Of a stretch of 64,000 nucleotides of DNA, positions 50,235 through 61,000 are shown piece after piece. Origin of the DNA: JBBTCX01 sp964494205 (GTDB lineage Bacteria > Planctomycetota > Phycisphaerae > UBA1845); assembly GCA_964494205.1 (NCBI GenBank), contig CAZBRD010000013.1, forward strand, positions 1-64,000. The letters are read 5' to 3'. Each line of letters begins with the position of its first letter. Positions within the stretch are counted from its first letter, which is position 1. Made by a program: the position numbers and the translations under genes. Below the pieces are notes generated by a model that was given only the letters and a program-made list of their open reading frames with translations, did no database searches and was not told the origin of the DNA.

Positions 50235-50552
50235 ATGGCAGGTAGACCGAAGATCAGAGCTAAACGGATGACGGAGATCTCCGCGCTCGCCGATCGCCTG
50301 TGGGTCGAGCTTGAGGAGTTGACCCCCGAGTCGGTCTTCCAGGAAAAGCCTGATCAATTCCATCAGACGTGGTGTGACGCGTTCTTCGCCGCGATGGAGC
50401 TGAATTGGGACCTGAAGTTCCTGCGCGATGGGCTGCGGAAAAGGGCGCGCCTTCCAAAATTGCCCGATCCGATCGCAGATAGAGCCAAGGAGGAGGCGGA
50501 ATTGAATAAGTCACAGGCCAATGGCGCGGTCGCCGAGGGGTTGAAGAATTAG
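50235..50552 (+). CDS. Hypothetical protein with AGRPK start
   Basis: A 105-residue protein beginning MAGRPKIRAKRMTEISALAD, with a helical charged middle and FFAAMELNWDLKFLRDGLRK. The AGRPK-type N-terminus occurs in DNA-binding and terminase-small-subunit-like proteins of phages, but there is too little to assign a function. No strong ribosome-binding site is visible. It belongs to the accessory region between the GIY-YIG remnant and the restriction operon. Confidence 0.5.
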   Translation: MAGRPKIRAKRMTEISALADRLWVELEELTPESVFQEKPDQFHQTWCDAFFAAMELNWDLKFLRDGLRKRARLPKLPDPIADRAKEEAELNKSQANGAVAEGLKN

Positions 50553-50740
50553 GCGATGGCTATCTCGTGGCTAGCAAAAGAAGCCTATTTCCGTATCGCG
50601 CACGCGACTGCACGATGTAATACGTCACGGTTTGATTCGGCTCGCTTCAGGGAAGAAAACCGCAACTGGCACGTGCAAAAATAGACAGCCATCGTCGGCT
50701 TGCGTGATGGAGTACGACTTTAGCAATTGGAGGGATTCAA

Positions 50741-51094
50741 ATGCCAGAAGCCTGTGAAATGAAAATGCCGAGTATCCTCGAAACCGTCGACGAATTCGTC
50801 GCCTGCGTGCCGTGGGGCAAGTGGGTGGCGATCCTGATTTACAAGAGAATGCACGCCGGGCGCGTTTGGCTGACAATGCGCCGATGGAACCGTCATCGAA
50901 AGAAGCTGTGCTGGTACCCGACGAAGCGGTATTTCGTCGTGCCGATGGCTGATGCGAGCGGGTTGGCGACGGCAATTCTGTCGGGGGTCAACGGAAAGTT
51001 CGAGGCGAAGCCGGACTGGTTGGTTGAAAGGGAAGAAGCGGAATCATTGATTGAACGTCCAAGACGCCGACCACGGGCACGGGCCACTGCTTGA
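50741..51094 (+). CDS. Hypothetical basic protein
   Basis: A 117-residue protein with GGAGG nine bases before the ATG. A hydrophobic stretch (VACVPWGKWVAILIYKRM) is followed by RVWLTMRRWNRHRKKLCWY and a C-terminal RPRRRPRARATA. It is basic overall and could bind nucleic acid or the membrane. Family not recognised. The stop is directly followed by an ATG (TGAATG) of a small frame in the same strand. Confidence 0.55.
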   Translation: MPEACEMKMPSILETVDEFVACVPWGKWVAILIYKRMHAGRVWLTMRRWNRHRKKLCWYPTKRYFVVPMADASGLATAILSGVNGKFEAKPDWLVEREEAESLIERPRRRPRARATA

Positions 51095-51298
51095 ATGTCA
51101 TCAAGAATTGGTCTCGTTTTCTTCTTCTTCGCCCTCGTCGTCCTTCAACCCTGCATCGCAATTGCACATTCCTGGCCAAGCGTGATCAAAATGACTATCC
51201 AGTTTTCGCAACTGCCGATTTGGGGCAACAAAGAGTCGACGTCGAAAGCCCCGTCGAGTGAATACGATGAGGCACGCAATAACTATTACGATAGTTAA
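51095..51298 (+). CDS. Possible small secreted protein (67 residues), low support
   Basis: It starts directly at the stop of the preceding gene and has a signal-like IGLVFFFFALVVLQPCIAIA. It overlaps completely, on the opposite strand, a small membrane protein that is coupled to the restriction gene. Only one of the two may be real. Confidence 0.3.
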   Translation: MSSRIGLVFFFFALVVLQPCIAIAHSWPSVIKMTIQFSQLPIWGNKESTSKAPSSEYDEARNNYYDS

Positions 51299-51361
51299 GA
51301 GTAACACCCATATGGTGAAATTCAACTCTCGGGCGAAACCTGCCTCAAACCGAACCAACAT
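51101..51361 (-). CDS. Small membrane protein coupled to the Res gene
   Basis: An 86-residue protein whose ATG overlaps the Res stop (TAATG at 51359-51363). It has one TM segment (IWVLLLTIVIVIACLIVF), then an Arg-rich FTRRGFRRRLF stretch and an acidic tail (DDEGEEEENE). The overlap supports co-translation with the restriction operon. It may be a membrane-linked accessory, but no known partner family was recognised. Confidence 0.5.
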   Translation of the reverse strand: MLVRFEAGFARELNFTIWVLLLTIVIVIACLIVFTRRGFRRRLFVAPNRQLRKLDSHFDHAWPGMCNCDAGLKDDEGEEEENETNS

Positions 51362-54300
51362 TAACAGGCGACAAGTTCCATCAGCTTGCCAAAGCTGTCT
51401 ACAACGTCGTACTTCACTTGGTCCGATGTGATCTTGGCAAAGAACTTCCGGGCACAGTCGATCTTCCGCCGTTCGATTTCACGAAGTTCCATCGTGGACA
51501 TGCTTCCCTTAGTCTCCGCGACGAAATAAACGTGTTTTACTTTCTTGTGTTCGAAGGCGATCGCCCAGTCCGGGTTGTAATTGCCAACGGGCGTGGGAAT
51601 GAGGAACCCTCGCGGAAGCTTGGCGTAAACGACGACTTCGGCACTGCCGTCCAGGTCCTCGACGAACTTCCGCTCGGTCTTCGAGTCCGTGAAGACGTAG
51701 TCGTATATGTGCCGCGACGCCTTGTACGCCTTGGAGAATTCGGCCTGTGGCTTCTGCTGTGTGAAGATGTCGATGTTGTGAACGTCGCCGATCGGGTCGT
51801 ATGTGAGCCGCTCAACAATCACCGTCGCCTTCTGCTCGTTAATGAGGCGGTTAGCTTCAGCGATGAAGTCCTCAGGGTTTATTCGGTACAGGCCGAACGT
51901 AGCCGGGGTAATCTCGCTCAGGATGCGGGCGACCGTGCGACGAGTGAGCTGTGTACCATCGGCGATGTTTCCGATCAGGTCGTACCGCACTGCCGAGTGG
52001 ACCGACGCCCTATGCGAGAGGGTCTGTGTGCTGGACACCTCAAAGGCGGCCCCTCGCTTCAGATCCTCGGGCGTCGCCTGATCACGCTGCTCGCCACACT
52101 GAACCGTGTATTGAAGCGGCGTGACCCTAAGTTCCTTGTCCATCGTGGCAACGCACTTGCCAACCAGCTCGTGGGAGTCGAAGTGAACGGTGTACGCTGC
52201 TTTGCGGTTGATCCGCTCCCAAAGCTCTTTGAACTCCTTTTTCTTGAAGTTCGCTTCATTGAGCGGGTTGACCTTTGACTTTCGACCGTCCTCGGCTACC
52301 GGCAGTTGCACGTCGCTGAACACGCCGTCGACAAGTTGGAGTAACTGCTCGGCGTGCGTCTTCAACGGCTCGGGCAGTTCGACCAACGTGCCCTCCGCCT
52401 TCGCCTCATGATACTTCTGGGTGATGTGCTTCTCGTAGTCGATGTATCCGTTCTGGATGAGGTAGAACTCCAACTGCTTCGCCATCGTGGCGGTGACTTC
52501 TTTTGGCCCCTCGGGTGTCTGGATCAACTTGCCGGTGAAGTATTCCTCATTGGCCAGTCGCGGACGTTCGGAGAGCGATTGGCTAATGTCCTTCTGTAGG
52601 CCGCTCACGAAGTCACGGTAGCTTTCGTTCGCGACCACCGTGAGCACATTGACTTGGTGCACTGTCGCCGGATCGTCATTCCTCTCGCCTGTGCGTGGAC
52701 CGTCGGAAAATACTGATAGGCGCATGCCGCGCCCAACCTCTTGCCGGCGCGAAACCGTGCTGTCGCTATGCTTGAGTGTACAGATCGTAAAGACATTCGG
52801 ATTGTCCCAGCCTTCACGTAGCGCCGAGTGAGTGAAGATGAATCGAACCGGCTCCTCGAACGAGAGCAACCTTTCTTTGTTCCGCAGGATCAGTTCGTAC
52901 GCATCTGAGTCGTCGCTTTCGCCAGCCGTCTCGCCACGCTTAGCGATGGTCGGATCGACCATGCGGTTCTTTTTCTTGTCGATCGAGAAGTATCCGTTGT
53001 GCGTTGCTTTCACATCGATGCCCTTTAGGTATCGCGTGTACGGCGTATCGTAGAGCGTGAGCGTCTCTTCAAGCTGCCGCTGATACTCCTCTACGAACAT
53101 TTCGGCGTATTCACCAGGCTTTTCGCCAGTGTCGTCATACTGTCGGTATTTTGCGACCTCGTCGATGAAGAACAGAGTGAGCACTTTGACCCCTTGATCA
53201 AAGAGCTGCTCTTCCCGCTCGAAGTGAGCCCTGATCGCTTCACGAATCTGAATCTGTCGTATCGTCGCCTCATTTACGTCGCCTGCTGCTTCTCCAGCTT
53301 GCAGCACTTCGCCGTTGGTGAAGCTCAGCGTGTCGCTTCGAGCGTCTATGTCTGCAACCACAAAGCCCTTGTACTGGTCAAGGCCGCCGGAAAGAGAGTG
53401 CAGGTTGTCGTTTTTGCCCAGCTTCTTGATGATCCGCTTAATGGAGCCGCTCTTGAGCTTTTCCTCCATCTCGACGCGGGCGGTCGGCGGCTTCGACGGC
53501 GCGATCTGAATCGACTCCAGGTAAAGATAGGCATTTGTACCGCTTAGCCCGCGCACTGAGATTCCTCGCACTGCGATCTTTTTGACCAGCTTCTGGTTAT
53601 AGGCGTCCAGTGCGTCCAGTCGGTAGACTTTATTATGTTGCGTCTTGTGCGTTGCTGAGTAGCGCAGGATCATTAATGGGTTGAACTCCTTCAAAGAGTC
53701 AAGCGTCCGCTTGCCCTCCATCTTTTGCGGCTCATCGAGGATCAGGATGGGGTGATTGGCCTTGATCACGTCGATGGGCTTGCGTGACTGGAAGTCGTCC
53801 AACTCTTCATAGATCCTGCGGGCGTCGTTGCCTGTCGCATTGAACGCCTGAACATTGATGATCATGGCGTTGATGCCGGCGTCCGACGAATAGCTCTCAA
53901 GCTCATGCAGCCGCTTCGAGTTATATATGAAAAAGCGTGCCCGCTTGACGTACTGCTCCAGGAAATGCTCGGCAGTAATCTCGAACGCCTTCTGCACACC
54001 TTCGCGAATGGCGATACTTGGTACGACGATGATAAACTTAGTCCAGCCGTACCGCCTGTTCAACTCAAACATCGTTTTGATGTAGCAGTACGTCTTGCCC
54101 GTCCCGGTCTCCATCTCTACATCGAGGTTGACGTCGCAGACCTTAGATGTGGCCTGCTCCTTGCAGATGGGCAAGTTCTGTCGACGCTGCACGGTGTGAA
54201 TGTTTTTCAAGAGCGGCAAGCTGGACACAAGCTGGGTGTTGCGGAAACCTGCCGCGTATTCGATGAAGTTGAGCACACCTTCCCGCTCGTCCTGCGGGCG

Positions 54301-54414
54301 ACCGGGGTCGATGCGGTAACTGAGTGGGTCGGCGAATGGCTGCCCAGCGAAGCAATCAGCAATCGCTTCGACCGCGTCGGTCTGATATGCTTGCTTTTTG
54401 AACTTGAGTTTCAT
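51361..54414 (-). CDS. Type III restriction endonuclease subunit (Res)
   Basis: About 1017 residues from the ATG at 54414 (MKLKFKKQAYQTDAVEAI). SF2 helicase motifs: Walker A METGTGKTYCY (about residue 101), DEAD-like ILDEPQKMEGK, motif III YSATH, and motif VI QEVGRGMRL. The C-terminal PD-(D/E)xK nuclease motif is NPDWAIAFEHKK..VYFVAETKG. Family knowledge: with Mod it cuts DNA after ATP-driven translocation between two inverted unmethylated sites. It is separated from DUF3800 by 200 bases, the only larger gap in the operon. A longer frame (to 54501) is unlikely. Confidence 0.94.
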   Translation of the reverse strand: MKLKFKKQAYQTDAVEAIADCFAGQPFADPLSYRIDPGRPQDEREGVLNFIEYAAGFRNTQLVSSLPLLKNIHTVQRRQNLPICKEQATSKVCDVNLDVEMETGTGKTYCYIKTMFELNRRYGWTKFIIVVPSIAIREGVQKAFEITAEHFLEQYVKRARFFIYNSKRLHELESYSSDAGINAMIINVQAFNATGNDARRIYEELDDFQSRKPIDVIKANHPILILDEPQKMEGKRTLDSLKEFNPLMILRYSATHKTQHNKVYRLDALDAYNQKLVKKIAVRGISVRGLSGTNAYLYLESIQIAPSKPPTARVEMEEKLKSGSIKRIIKKLGKNDNLHSLSGGLDQYKGFVVADIDARSDTLSFTNGEVLQAGEAAGDVNEATIRQIQIREAIRAHFEREEQLFDQGVKVLTLFFIDEVAKYRQYDDTGEKPGEYAEMFVEEYQRQLEETLTLYDTPYTRYLKGIDVKATHNGYFSIDKKKNRMVDPTIAKRGETAGESDDSDAYELILRNKERLLSFEEPVRFIFTHSALREGWDNPNVFTICTLKHSDSTVSRRQEVGRGMRLSVFSDGPRTGERNDDPATVHQVNVLTVVANESYRDFVSGLQKDISQSLSERPRLANEEYFTGKLIQTPEGPKEVTATMAKQLEFYLIQNGYIDYEKHITQKYHEAKAEGTLVELPEPLKTHAEQLLQLVDGVFSDVQLPVAEDGRKSKVNPLNEANFKKKEFKELWERINRKAAYTVHFDSHELVGKCVATMDKELRVTPLQYTVQCGEQRDQATPEDLKRGAAFEVSSTQTLSHRASVHSAVRYDLIGNIADGTQLTRRTVARILSEITPATFGLYRINPEDFIAEANRLINEQKATVIVERLTYDPIGDVHNIDIFTQQKPQAEFSKAYKASRHIYDYVFTDSKTERKFVEDLDGSAEVVVYAKLPRGFLIPTPVGNYNPDWAIAFEHKKVKHVYFVAETKGSMSTMELREIERRKIDCARKFFAKITSDQVKYDVVDSFGKLMELVAC

Positions 54415-54618
54415 GCACCGATTTCCACGTCGTAAGCGGTATACAAGAGGCCTCGCATTACAAAAATCGCCTGATCCGCAGTTTTGCAACTGAGCGGACA
54501 TTGTTTCCGATGTAACAACGGTCTAGTATGTGATTGGCTGGCAGGACGAAATTCGGCTTCATGCCGTGTGAGCATCTTCGGAAGCTCCTATATCCGCCGG
54601 CCATTTTCATTCACGGAT

Positions 54619-55488
54619 TTAGTTCACTTCGCGAAATCCCGGCGGGATTGGTCGTTTGCGCGAGTAGTACTCGCCGGTGAGCCGCTGCCGAGTATCGTCG
54701 CGATCGATGATTAGTCCAACTTTGTCCCAGACTAGATCCAGAAATCGATGCTCGCCTAGTTCGAAACAGCGTTGGACCGTCCAAAGAAAGTAATCCGCCG
54801 CCTGTAGGCATACAACCTTTTCCGAATCGGATGGGACGACTTCGATTGGAGCAGCGCTTTCAATACCCCACTTCTGTCGAAACTTTTTCTTCGCCTCCAG
54901 CAGACCGCGCTCAAAGGCTTCGGTTCGGTCGCTTGAGCCTCGTTTGCTAAACACGATTCGATACGCTTCGTGCTGGTGTAGCCGATTCTCAAACAGGACC
55001 GACACGCACCGGTCATAGAGCTGATTGGGGTGGTAACGATAAGACGGCCGGCGTTGGTTCTCGGAAAGCACTTTCTCTACGATGACTCGCTTATCACGAA
55101 CTACGGCGTAGAACCGCACTTCGTGCTTCAATAGCAACTGGAACACTTCCCGCCGAACCTCGCCTTGGTCGTCTTTAGCGTGAAAGTGCTTCGCCGTCTT
55201 TCCCTGCTTGGGTTGCATGGATGGGACGCCGGCAAAGTAGGGGTCGGAAAGAAGCCCGTGTCTGAGATCACTCAACGCATTGGCCAGTCTATCCGGTTCC
55301 ACGACCTCAACTTTGCCCACTAGGAAAAAACGCGAGCAGCCCGGCTCGCCGACTATTACTTTGCCTTTGGCGTTGAACAGCACAGGGTCGCCAGCTTCGT
55401 CGACATAATAATGACGAACCCCCGACGAACTTTCGACGCACGGCGGCTCATCATGCATCTCGGATTCTTTGTCGAGTCGGTCGCTCAA
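54619..55488 (-). CDS. DUF3800 protein
   Basis: A 289-residue protein. The DUF3800 pattern is visible: HYYVDEAGDPVLF (acidic Asp-Glu of an RNase H-like fold), KHFHAKDDQGEV, and KVVCLQAADYFLW. Family knowledge: DUF3800 domains are predicted RNase H-like nucleases often found in defence or mobile gene sets. The frame opens with TTG at 55488 inside the Mod stop; the ATG at 55458 (MHDEPP) is an equally good start. Insertion of DUF3800 between mod and res is unusual for a type III system. Confidence 0.85.
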   Translation of the reverse strand: MSDRLDKESEMHDEPPCVESSSGVRHYYVDEAGDPVLFNAKGKVIVGEPGCSRFFLVGKVEVVEPDRLANALSDLRHGLLSDPYFAGVPSMQPKQGKTAKHFHAKDDQGEVRREVFQLLLKHEVRFYAVVRDKRVIVEKVLSENQRRPSYRYHPNQLYDRCVSVLFENRLHQHEAYRIVFSKRGSSDRTEAFERGLLEAKKKFRQKWGIESAAPIEVVPSDSEKVVCLQAADYFLWTVQRCFELGEHRFLDLVWDKVGLIIDRDDTRQRLTGEYYSRKRPIPPGFREVN

Positions 55489-57341
55489 AGTGTCTTAACC
55501 TCAGTTCCAGGTGAAAGCTGTTTGAATATCTGCTCCACGTTAATTTTCACGTCGTCGCCGCCGTAGCCGGCGTCGCGGAAAACGGCTCGGAGCGGTTTGC
55601 GGGTGGCGAGCGCCTTGACGAAGTCCTCGTCGATGTCGGGCTCGAAGCACGCAGCAAGCGCATTCTCGTCCACGAAGAGCACGTTCTTGCCAACGACCTT
55701 CTCGGTCTTGATGGGCAGCGAAAGGTCGACGCCCCAGTCGAGTAATACCTGAAATAACAGGTCCTCGTCGGTGCGGTCCTGCTTGATGTTGTCTACGTAA
55801 CCACCGAGTAGTTCCGGCTTGACTTGGTCGGGGCGGTAGTACACGTCCTTCATACAGGACGAATCAACTTTGAGTACACGGAAGCCGACGTCCAGTGCCG
55901 TTCCGTTAAGGCCTGCGTCCCGCTTCACTTGCTCACCCGCGCGCCGGATTCGTTCTTTCGCAATGTCCGCAATCGTGGCAAGCCCGGACTTGAATGATTC
56001 ACTCTGCTCATCACACTGTTCTCGTAGCTGCACCATGATATACCTGCGAGTACCGCCATCCTGGCCGTTCAGTGACATAACGGCGTGTGCTGTGGTTCCT
56101 GATCCGGCAAAGAAATCGAGGACGACGCCGTCTGTACCCATTGCTTGTTGCAGTATTTCTACGATCAATGCAACTGGCTTCGGAAAGTCCATCGCTCGGA
56201 AAGAAAACAGTTTAGTGATGTCCGATGTACCATCTCTAGTAAAAACACCGTCACCTATGATCGACGATACGCCAGTAAACTCGGACGACAGCTCGCTCAA
56301 GAACGACTTGCGGCGCGGACGGCCCTGAGGGGACGAGGGCCAAAGAATTCTCTTCTCGCCGATCAACTTCTTCATCGTAGTTGGATCGTAGCGCCATCCC
56401 ATTGCTGGACAGCCGTAGTTTATCCTAGTTGCCGGATCGATTAAGTCATAGTGAAGATTGGGGCGGCGGTCCCTTGTTGCAAGACCGACCATGTTGGCGC
56501 TCGCCCAAGGCCCGCGCAGGTCGTTGTCGGGGTTCGTGTATTGATCGTGATTGCGCTTGTCGCCGCGCACGCGACTGCCGTAACACAAAACGTACTCATG
56601 ATCAATGGATGCACCCTTCTCCGGGCGATTGTCCTTGTTTTGCCGACTCTTCCAGACAAAGGTTGCAATCCATGCGTCCCTGCCGAAGATTTCATCGCAC
56701 ATGCGCCTCAGGTTCGCGACTTCACAATCGTCAATTGAAATAAATATGACGCCGTCGTCACTGAGAAGTCGCGCGGCGATTGTAAGTCGCGGATACAGCA
56801 TGCTTAACCAATCGGAGTGGAATCTTCCTTTGGACTCCGGATTTGCGACAAGTGGGATGCCTTCTTCGGAGCGTTGGTACGACTTCGCAAGATAGCCATC
56901 GATGCTTTCCGCGAAGTCATCGTCGTAAATTAGGTCGTTCCCCGTATTGTAGGGGGGGTCGATGTAGATCGCATTCACTCTGTTCAAGTACGTTTCTTGA
57001 AGCAGCTTAAGTGCGTCGAGGTTGTCGCCTTCAATGAAGAGGTGCTGCGTTGTGTCGAAACCGACGCTTTCTTCTCGGCAAGGGCGGAGCGTCTTGGCGA
57101 TGGGTGCGTTCGCAGCAAGCAGTGCATTTCCCTTACCGGGCCAATTGAGATGGTAGCGCTCCCGTGGTCCCTCGATGACATGATCAGACAGAACTTGGCG
57201 AAGCTGGTCAAAATCGATTGCTTTCTGCAGGTTCCCGGCCTCATCCCGCGACTCGGTTACGCAATGGGGAAAAAGCTCAGCCAGCTTGGCAATGTTCTCC
57301 TTGGTGAGGTCGGGGGTGTGCATTTTTGGCTTGTTCATCAT
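55485..57341 (-). CDS. Type III site-specific DNA methyltransferase (Mod)
   Basis: A 618-residue protein. Beta-class order: motif IV DPPY (residues 128-131, AIYIDPPYNTGND) precedes motif I (LDFFAGSGTTAHAVM, about 415-429). A DNA-recognition region lies between them. The N-terminal part resembles Mod proteins (FIEGDNLDALKLLQETYLNR). It methylates adenine in an asymmetric site and gives specificity to Res. It starts 11 bases after the DUF4391 stop and overlaps the DUF3800 frame. Confidence 0.95.
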   Translation of the reverse strand: MMNKPKMHTPDLTKENIAKLAELFPHCVTESRDEAGNLQKAIDFDQLRQVLSDHVIEGPRERYHLNWPGKGNALLAANAPIAKTLRPCREESVGFDTTQHLFIEGDNLDALKLLQETYLNRVNAIYIDPPYNTGNDLIYDDDFAESIDGYLAKSYQRSEEGIPLVANPESKGRFHSDWLSMLYPRLTIAARLLSDDGVIFISIDDCEVANLRRMCDEIFGRDAWIATFVWKSRQNKDNRPEKGASIDHEYVLCYGSRVRGDKRNHDQYTNPDNDLRGPWASANMVGLATRDRRPNLHYDLIDPATRINYGCPAMGWRYDPTTMKKLIGEKRILWPSSPQGRPRRKSFLSELSSEFTGVSSIIGDGVFTRDGTSDITKLFSFRAMDFPKPVALIVEILQQAMGTDGVVLDFFAGSGTTAHAVMSLNGQDGGTRRYIMVQLREQCDEQSESFKSGLATIADIAKERIRRAGEQVKRDAGLNGTALDVGFRVLKVDSSCMKDVYYRPDQVKPELLGGYVDNIKQDRTDEDLLFQVLLDWGVDLSLPIKTEKVVGKNVLFVDENALAACFEPDIDEDFVKALATRKPLRAVFRDAGYGGDDVKINVEQIFKQLSPGTEVKTL

Positions 57342-57352
57342 TGATACCTGAG

Positions 57353-58057
57353 TCAGTCCGTAAGCTCGTTGAGCTGAGCGTCGAGCGATTGAATCTGCGC
57401 GTTGATTTCCACCTTCCGATTAAACTGCTTCTCCCGACCCATTTTGGTTTTCAGCTTCTCGCGGTTGCGTTCGAGCTGCCGAATCCGTCCCAACCGCTCG
57501 GCTTGGTCTTTGAGCGACTCGCTGTCGCGTGCCGCGTACGGCATGACACGGCTGAGCAGCAGCCGGTACAGGGCCGCAAGATCGAGGGCGACGGGCAGCG
57601 GCAAACGGTCGGCGTCCGTCGCAAACCATTGCGAGGTGAAATATTCACCTACGACCCATTTTTCCGAATCTGCTTCGTTGGGACGCTTATACGCGGCGAC
57701 CATTTGAACGCGGTCCCCAGCAAGCAACTCGAAGACAATCGGAAAGCCAATGGCCTGATCGATGCACCTCAGAATGTCCTCGCTCAGGCTTTGGGCCGCC
57801 GCATCCTTAAGCGTGATCGCGAAAACTTGAATCTCGGGTACGTCGGGCCGTGCGTCAAGCCGAATTGTTTCAGGGGCGAGCTTGTAGGCCCAGACAATCT
57901 GTGCCACTTCGTCAGCAAATTTCTTCTGTAGTCGGCGGCTTGGGTGGGAATAAAAGTAAATGCGGCCTTTGGGCAGAACGCGCTTAAACGCCGCCGATGG
58001 CGGGTACGCGAATAACGGCGATTCGCCCGAGAGTAGGGTGTTGCGACCGTCACTCAT
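57353..58057 (-). CDS. DUF4391 protein
   Basis: A 234-residue protein with the pattern PPSAAFKRVLPKGRIYFYSHPSRRLQKKFADEV, WAYKLAPETIRL, FPIVFELLAGDRVQMVAAYK and a coiled-coil C-terminus (ERLGRIRQLERNREKLKTKM). Family knowledge: DUF4391 proteins occur next to a helicase and a type III-like methyltransferase in many bacteria; their function is not established. The start overlaps the helicase stop (ATGA). Possibly an adaptor between helicase and methyltransferase. Confidence 0.82.
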   Translation of the reverse strand: MSDGRNTLLSGESPLFAYPPSAAFKRVLPKGRIYFYSHPSRRLQKKFADEVAQIVWAYKLAPETIRLDARPDVPEIQVFAITLKDAAAQSLSEDILRCIDQAIGFPIVFELLAGDRVQMVAAYKRPNEADSEKWVVGEYFTSQWFATDADRLPLPVALDLAALYRLLLSRVMPYAARDSESLKDQAERLGRIRQLERNREKLKTKMGREKQFNRKVEINAQIQSLDAQLNELTD

Positions 58058-61000
58058 CCCATCTCCTGGACGACGATAAATGACATCAATTCAAAGTCGT
58101 CCAGTCCGGCGATCGAATCGGTCAGAGCAGTCGTACGTTTGGCCGTGAACAAACTGTCGAGGTCCTTTTCTTCCTTCACGTCGATAATCGAGCGAATCGC
58201 GTGGCCGAGCAGTTCCGAATATCGGCCCATCTCCTTGCCATCGTCCGTGACGTCGTTGAAGTATCCGCAGGCCAGCTTATCCGGTTCGGTCCGCATGCGA
58301 CACGATGCGCGTGCCAAGTCGAGAATCCGCTTCACGTCCATATGGTTAATGACGACCTTACCGGCTTGTGAGACATACACGAGGTAGTGAGGATGTAGCC
58401 GGTTCTGCTGATTAATATTGACTGATTGGTGCCGATTGCGGAGCGTGAAAATCACGCCGGGCGGTAGGCCTCGTTCGGAATCCGCCGGCACAATGGCATG
58501 CAGGCCGCCAGGCATGGTATCGAGATCTGGGTTCTCCTTGACGTAGTTGAGCAAGTCCATGCGAAAGTCATTCAGACCTAAGTCGGTGATCGAAACACCG
58601 GTACGAACGTCTTCCAGTTCGATGATTTCCTCCTTCATACGGCGAAGCTGCTCCTTGCGATACGACACGTCACTTGCCTCGGACCTTAGCACATTGTCGT
58701 CGCCGGTCGCGGACACGTCGGCAATAACCATGCGATTCTCGACGCGCTCTCGCAAGTTGATGTACTCGTCGAGTGTAATATCCGGCCAGTAGTTCACGAG
58801 CTGGATGGTAGCGTTAGTCGACCCGATACGGTCGATGCGACCGAATCGCTGAAGAATGCGAACCGGATTCCAATGAATGTCATAGTTGACAACCCAATCG
58901 CAGTCCTGAAGGTTCTGGCCCTCGGAAATGCAATCAGTGCCTATGAGGATGTCGATCGACGCGGATTCATCCGGCATGGTCAACGATTTTTCTTTCGACT
59001 TCGGCGAGAAGAGTGTTAGAAGAGATTGAAAGTCATATGAGCGCGTGAGAGAGGACTTTGGGCCGCCCGTCCCCGTCACAAGCCCAACATGCACGCCGTA
59101 TCTCTGCAACAGATCCGGCGACAACGTGCGAAACAGGTAGTTGGCCGTGTCCGCGAACGCCGTGAAGATAAGTACCTTGCGATTACCGGCGTTGATCGGG
59201 TTTGCGAGTTTATCCGCGAGGTGTTTCCGAAGATGCTGGAGCTTGGCATCATCCGCCTGTGCGACTTTTTCCATCTCGGCGTGAAGATCTTGGATCACGC
59301 GTATGTCAGCGCGGAGAACGCGCTCCCAGGTGTCGATGTCCATGTCCGAGAGTCGAATCTCAACCTTTCCTCCGATACTCGCATCGTCGGGCTCTGGAAA
59401 ATCTTCGTCATCGGGGTCAACGTCGGCAAACGCAGTGGCTAAGTCCCCGAAACCTGTGTCATCACCGCTTGCGCGGAATCGGTCAATTTTGGTCAGGACG
59501 CTCTTGTGGTCTGTTTGCAATTTTTTCAAGGTGATACGAAACGCATCGACGGAGCTTTCGAGGCGCTTCAAGAGATTGACTATCATAAGCGATTGGAGGC
59601 TGCGTTCTCGATCGGACTGTCGTAACTTGCCCCGCCCCCCTCTGACTTCTGTATCGTAGCGCTCTTCGTACTTGGCCAAACGACTTGGAAGGATGTAATT
59701 AACAGGGGCGTAGATCGCAAGCTGCAATTGCGAGAGATTAGTGTAAATCTCATTGAAACCAATTACGTCTGATCTCTTGGTGAGCGGTGGGTGGAATGAC
59801 ATGGGCTTGCGCCGCTCCGGGAATGAACCAAATTCCGATGTGTCGTAAAATGTTTCGATCTGCTTTCTGGATCGAGCAATCGTTACGCTGTCCAAGAGCT
59901 TGAAAAAGTCGAAGTCAAGTGATTGGAGGATTGCCGCAGGGGTACGTTCTTCAGATGGCAATTTTGTCCAAGCGTTAAACGTGGCTTGCGCCCTGCGAAA
60001 GATCTCTTCTACATCTTTCTCGATGCCCAACTGCTCGACGAATGTACGCGAATCACCTTCGTAGGCGAGAGCAAGCTGGTTCTTCAGATCATTGAAGCGG
60101 TTATTCACTGGCGTCGCTGAGAGCATCAGCACTTTTGTCTTGACCCCCTCGCGGATTACAGTTCGCATGAGCCGCTCATAGCGCGTTTCACGATCTTTGT
60201 ATGCATCGTTGTTGCGGAAGTTGTGCGACTCGTCAATGACAACCAGGTCGTAATTGCCCCAATTGACGCGGTTCAGCGGAGTCCCGAATGATTCGCCTGT
60301 CGAGCGCAGAAGGTCGGTGTGACAAAGCACGTCGTAATTGAAACGATCGCCAACAAAGACGTTTGTCTTCAGGTTGCGATTGTAGTTTAGCCAGTTATCC
60401 GCGAGCTTCTTCGGACACAGCACCAGGACTGCGCGGTTCCGCAGCTCAAAGTAGCGAATAACGGCGAGCGCGGTGAATGTCTTTCCTAGTCCAACGCTGT
60501 CAGCAAGTATGCAACCGTTGAAGGTTTCAAGTTTGTTGATGATCCCTGTCGCGGCATCGCGTTGGAAGTTGTAAAGCTTCTTCCAGACAAGGCTTTCCTT
60601 ATAACCTGTCAAGTCGTTCGGCAGTAAGTCTTCACTAATATCCTCCAGAAACTCGTTGAAAATGTGAAAGAGCATCAGGAAGTAAATACGTTCGGGCGAG
60701 TTCTCTTGGTACACCGCCTCAATATGCTCCGAGAGTCGCTCGGTCACGTCGGCGAGTTTGCCCGGGTCGTTCCAAATCTGGTCAAAGAGCGACAGATATG
60801 CACTTGTGTGTGTTGACTCAGTTATCTTCGTAATGAAGTTCGATATTGCATCACCGCGTTGATAACCCAAGTCGACGACTGTTAACCCGTGCAGCGGCTG
60901 GTACACCGTGCGACCAGTCGGGCTCGCGATGCAGGCAAAGGGCTGCATTGGTGCAGTCGTTCGATTGGACCTGAAACGGGCCTTGCGTCGCATCCATTCG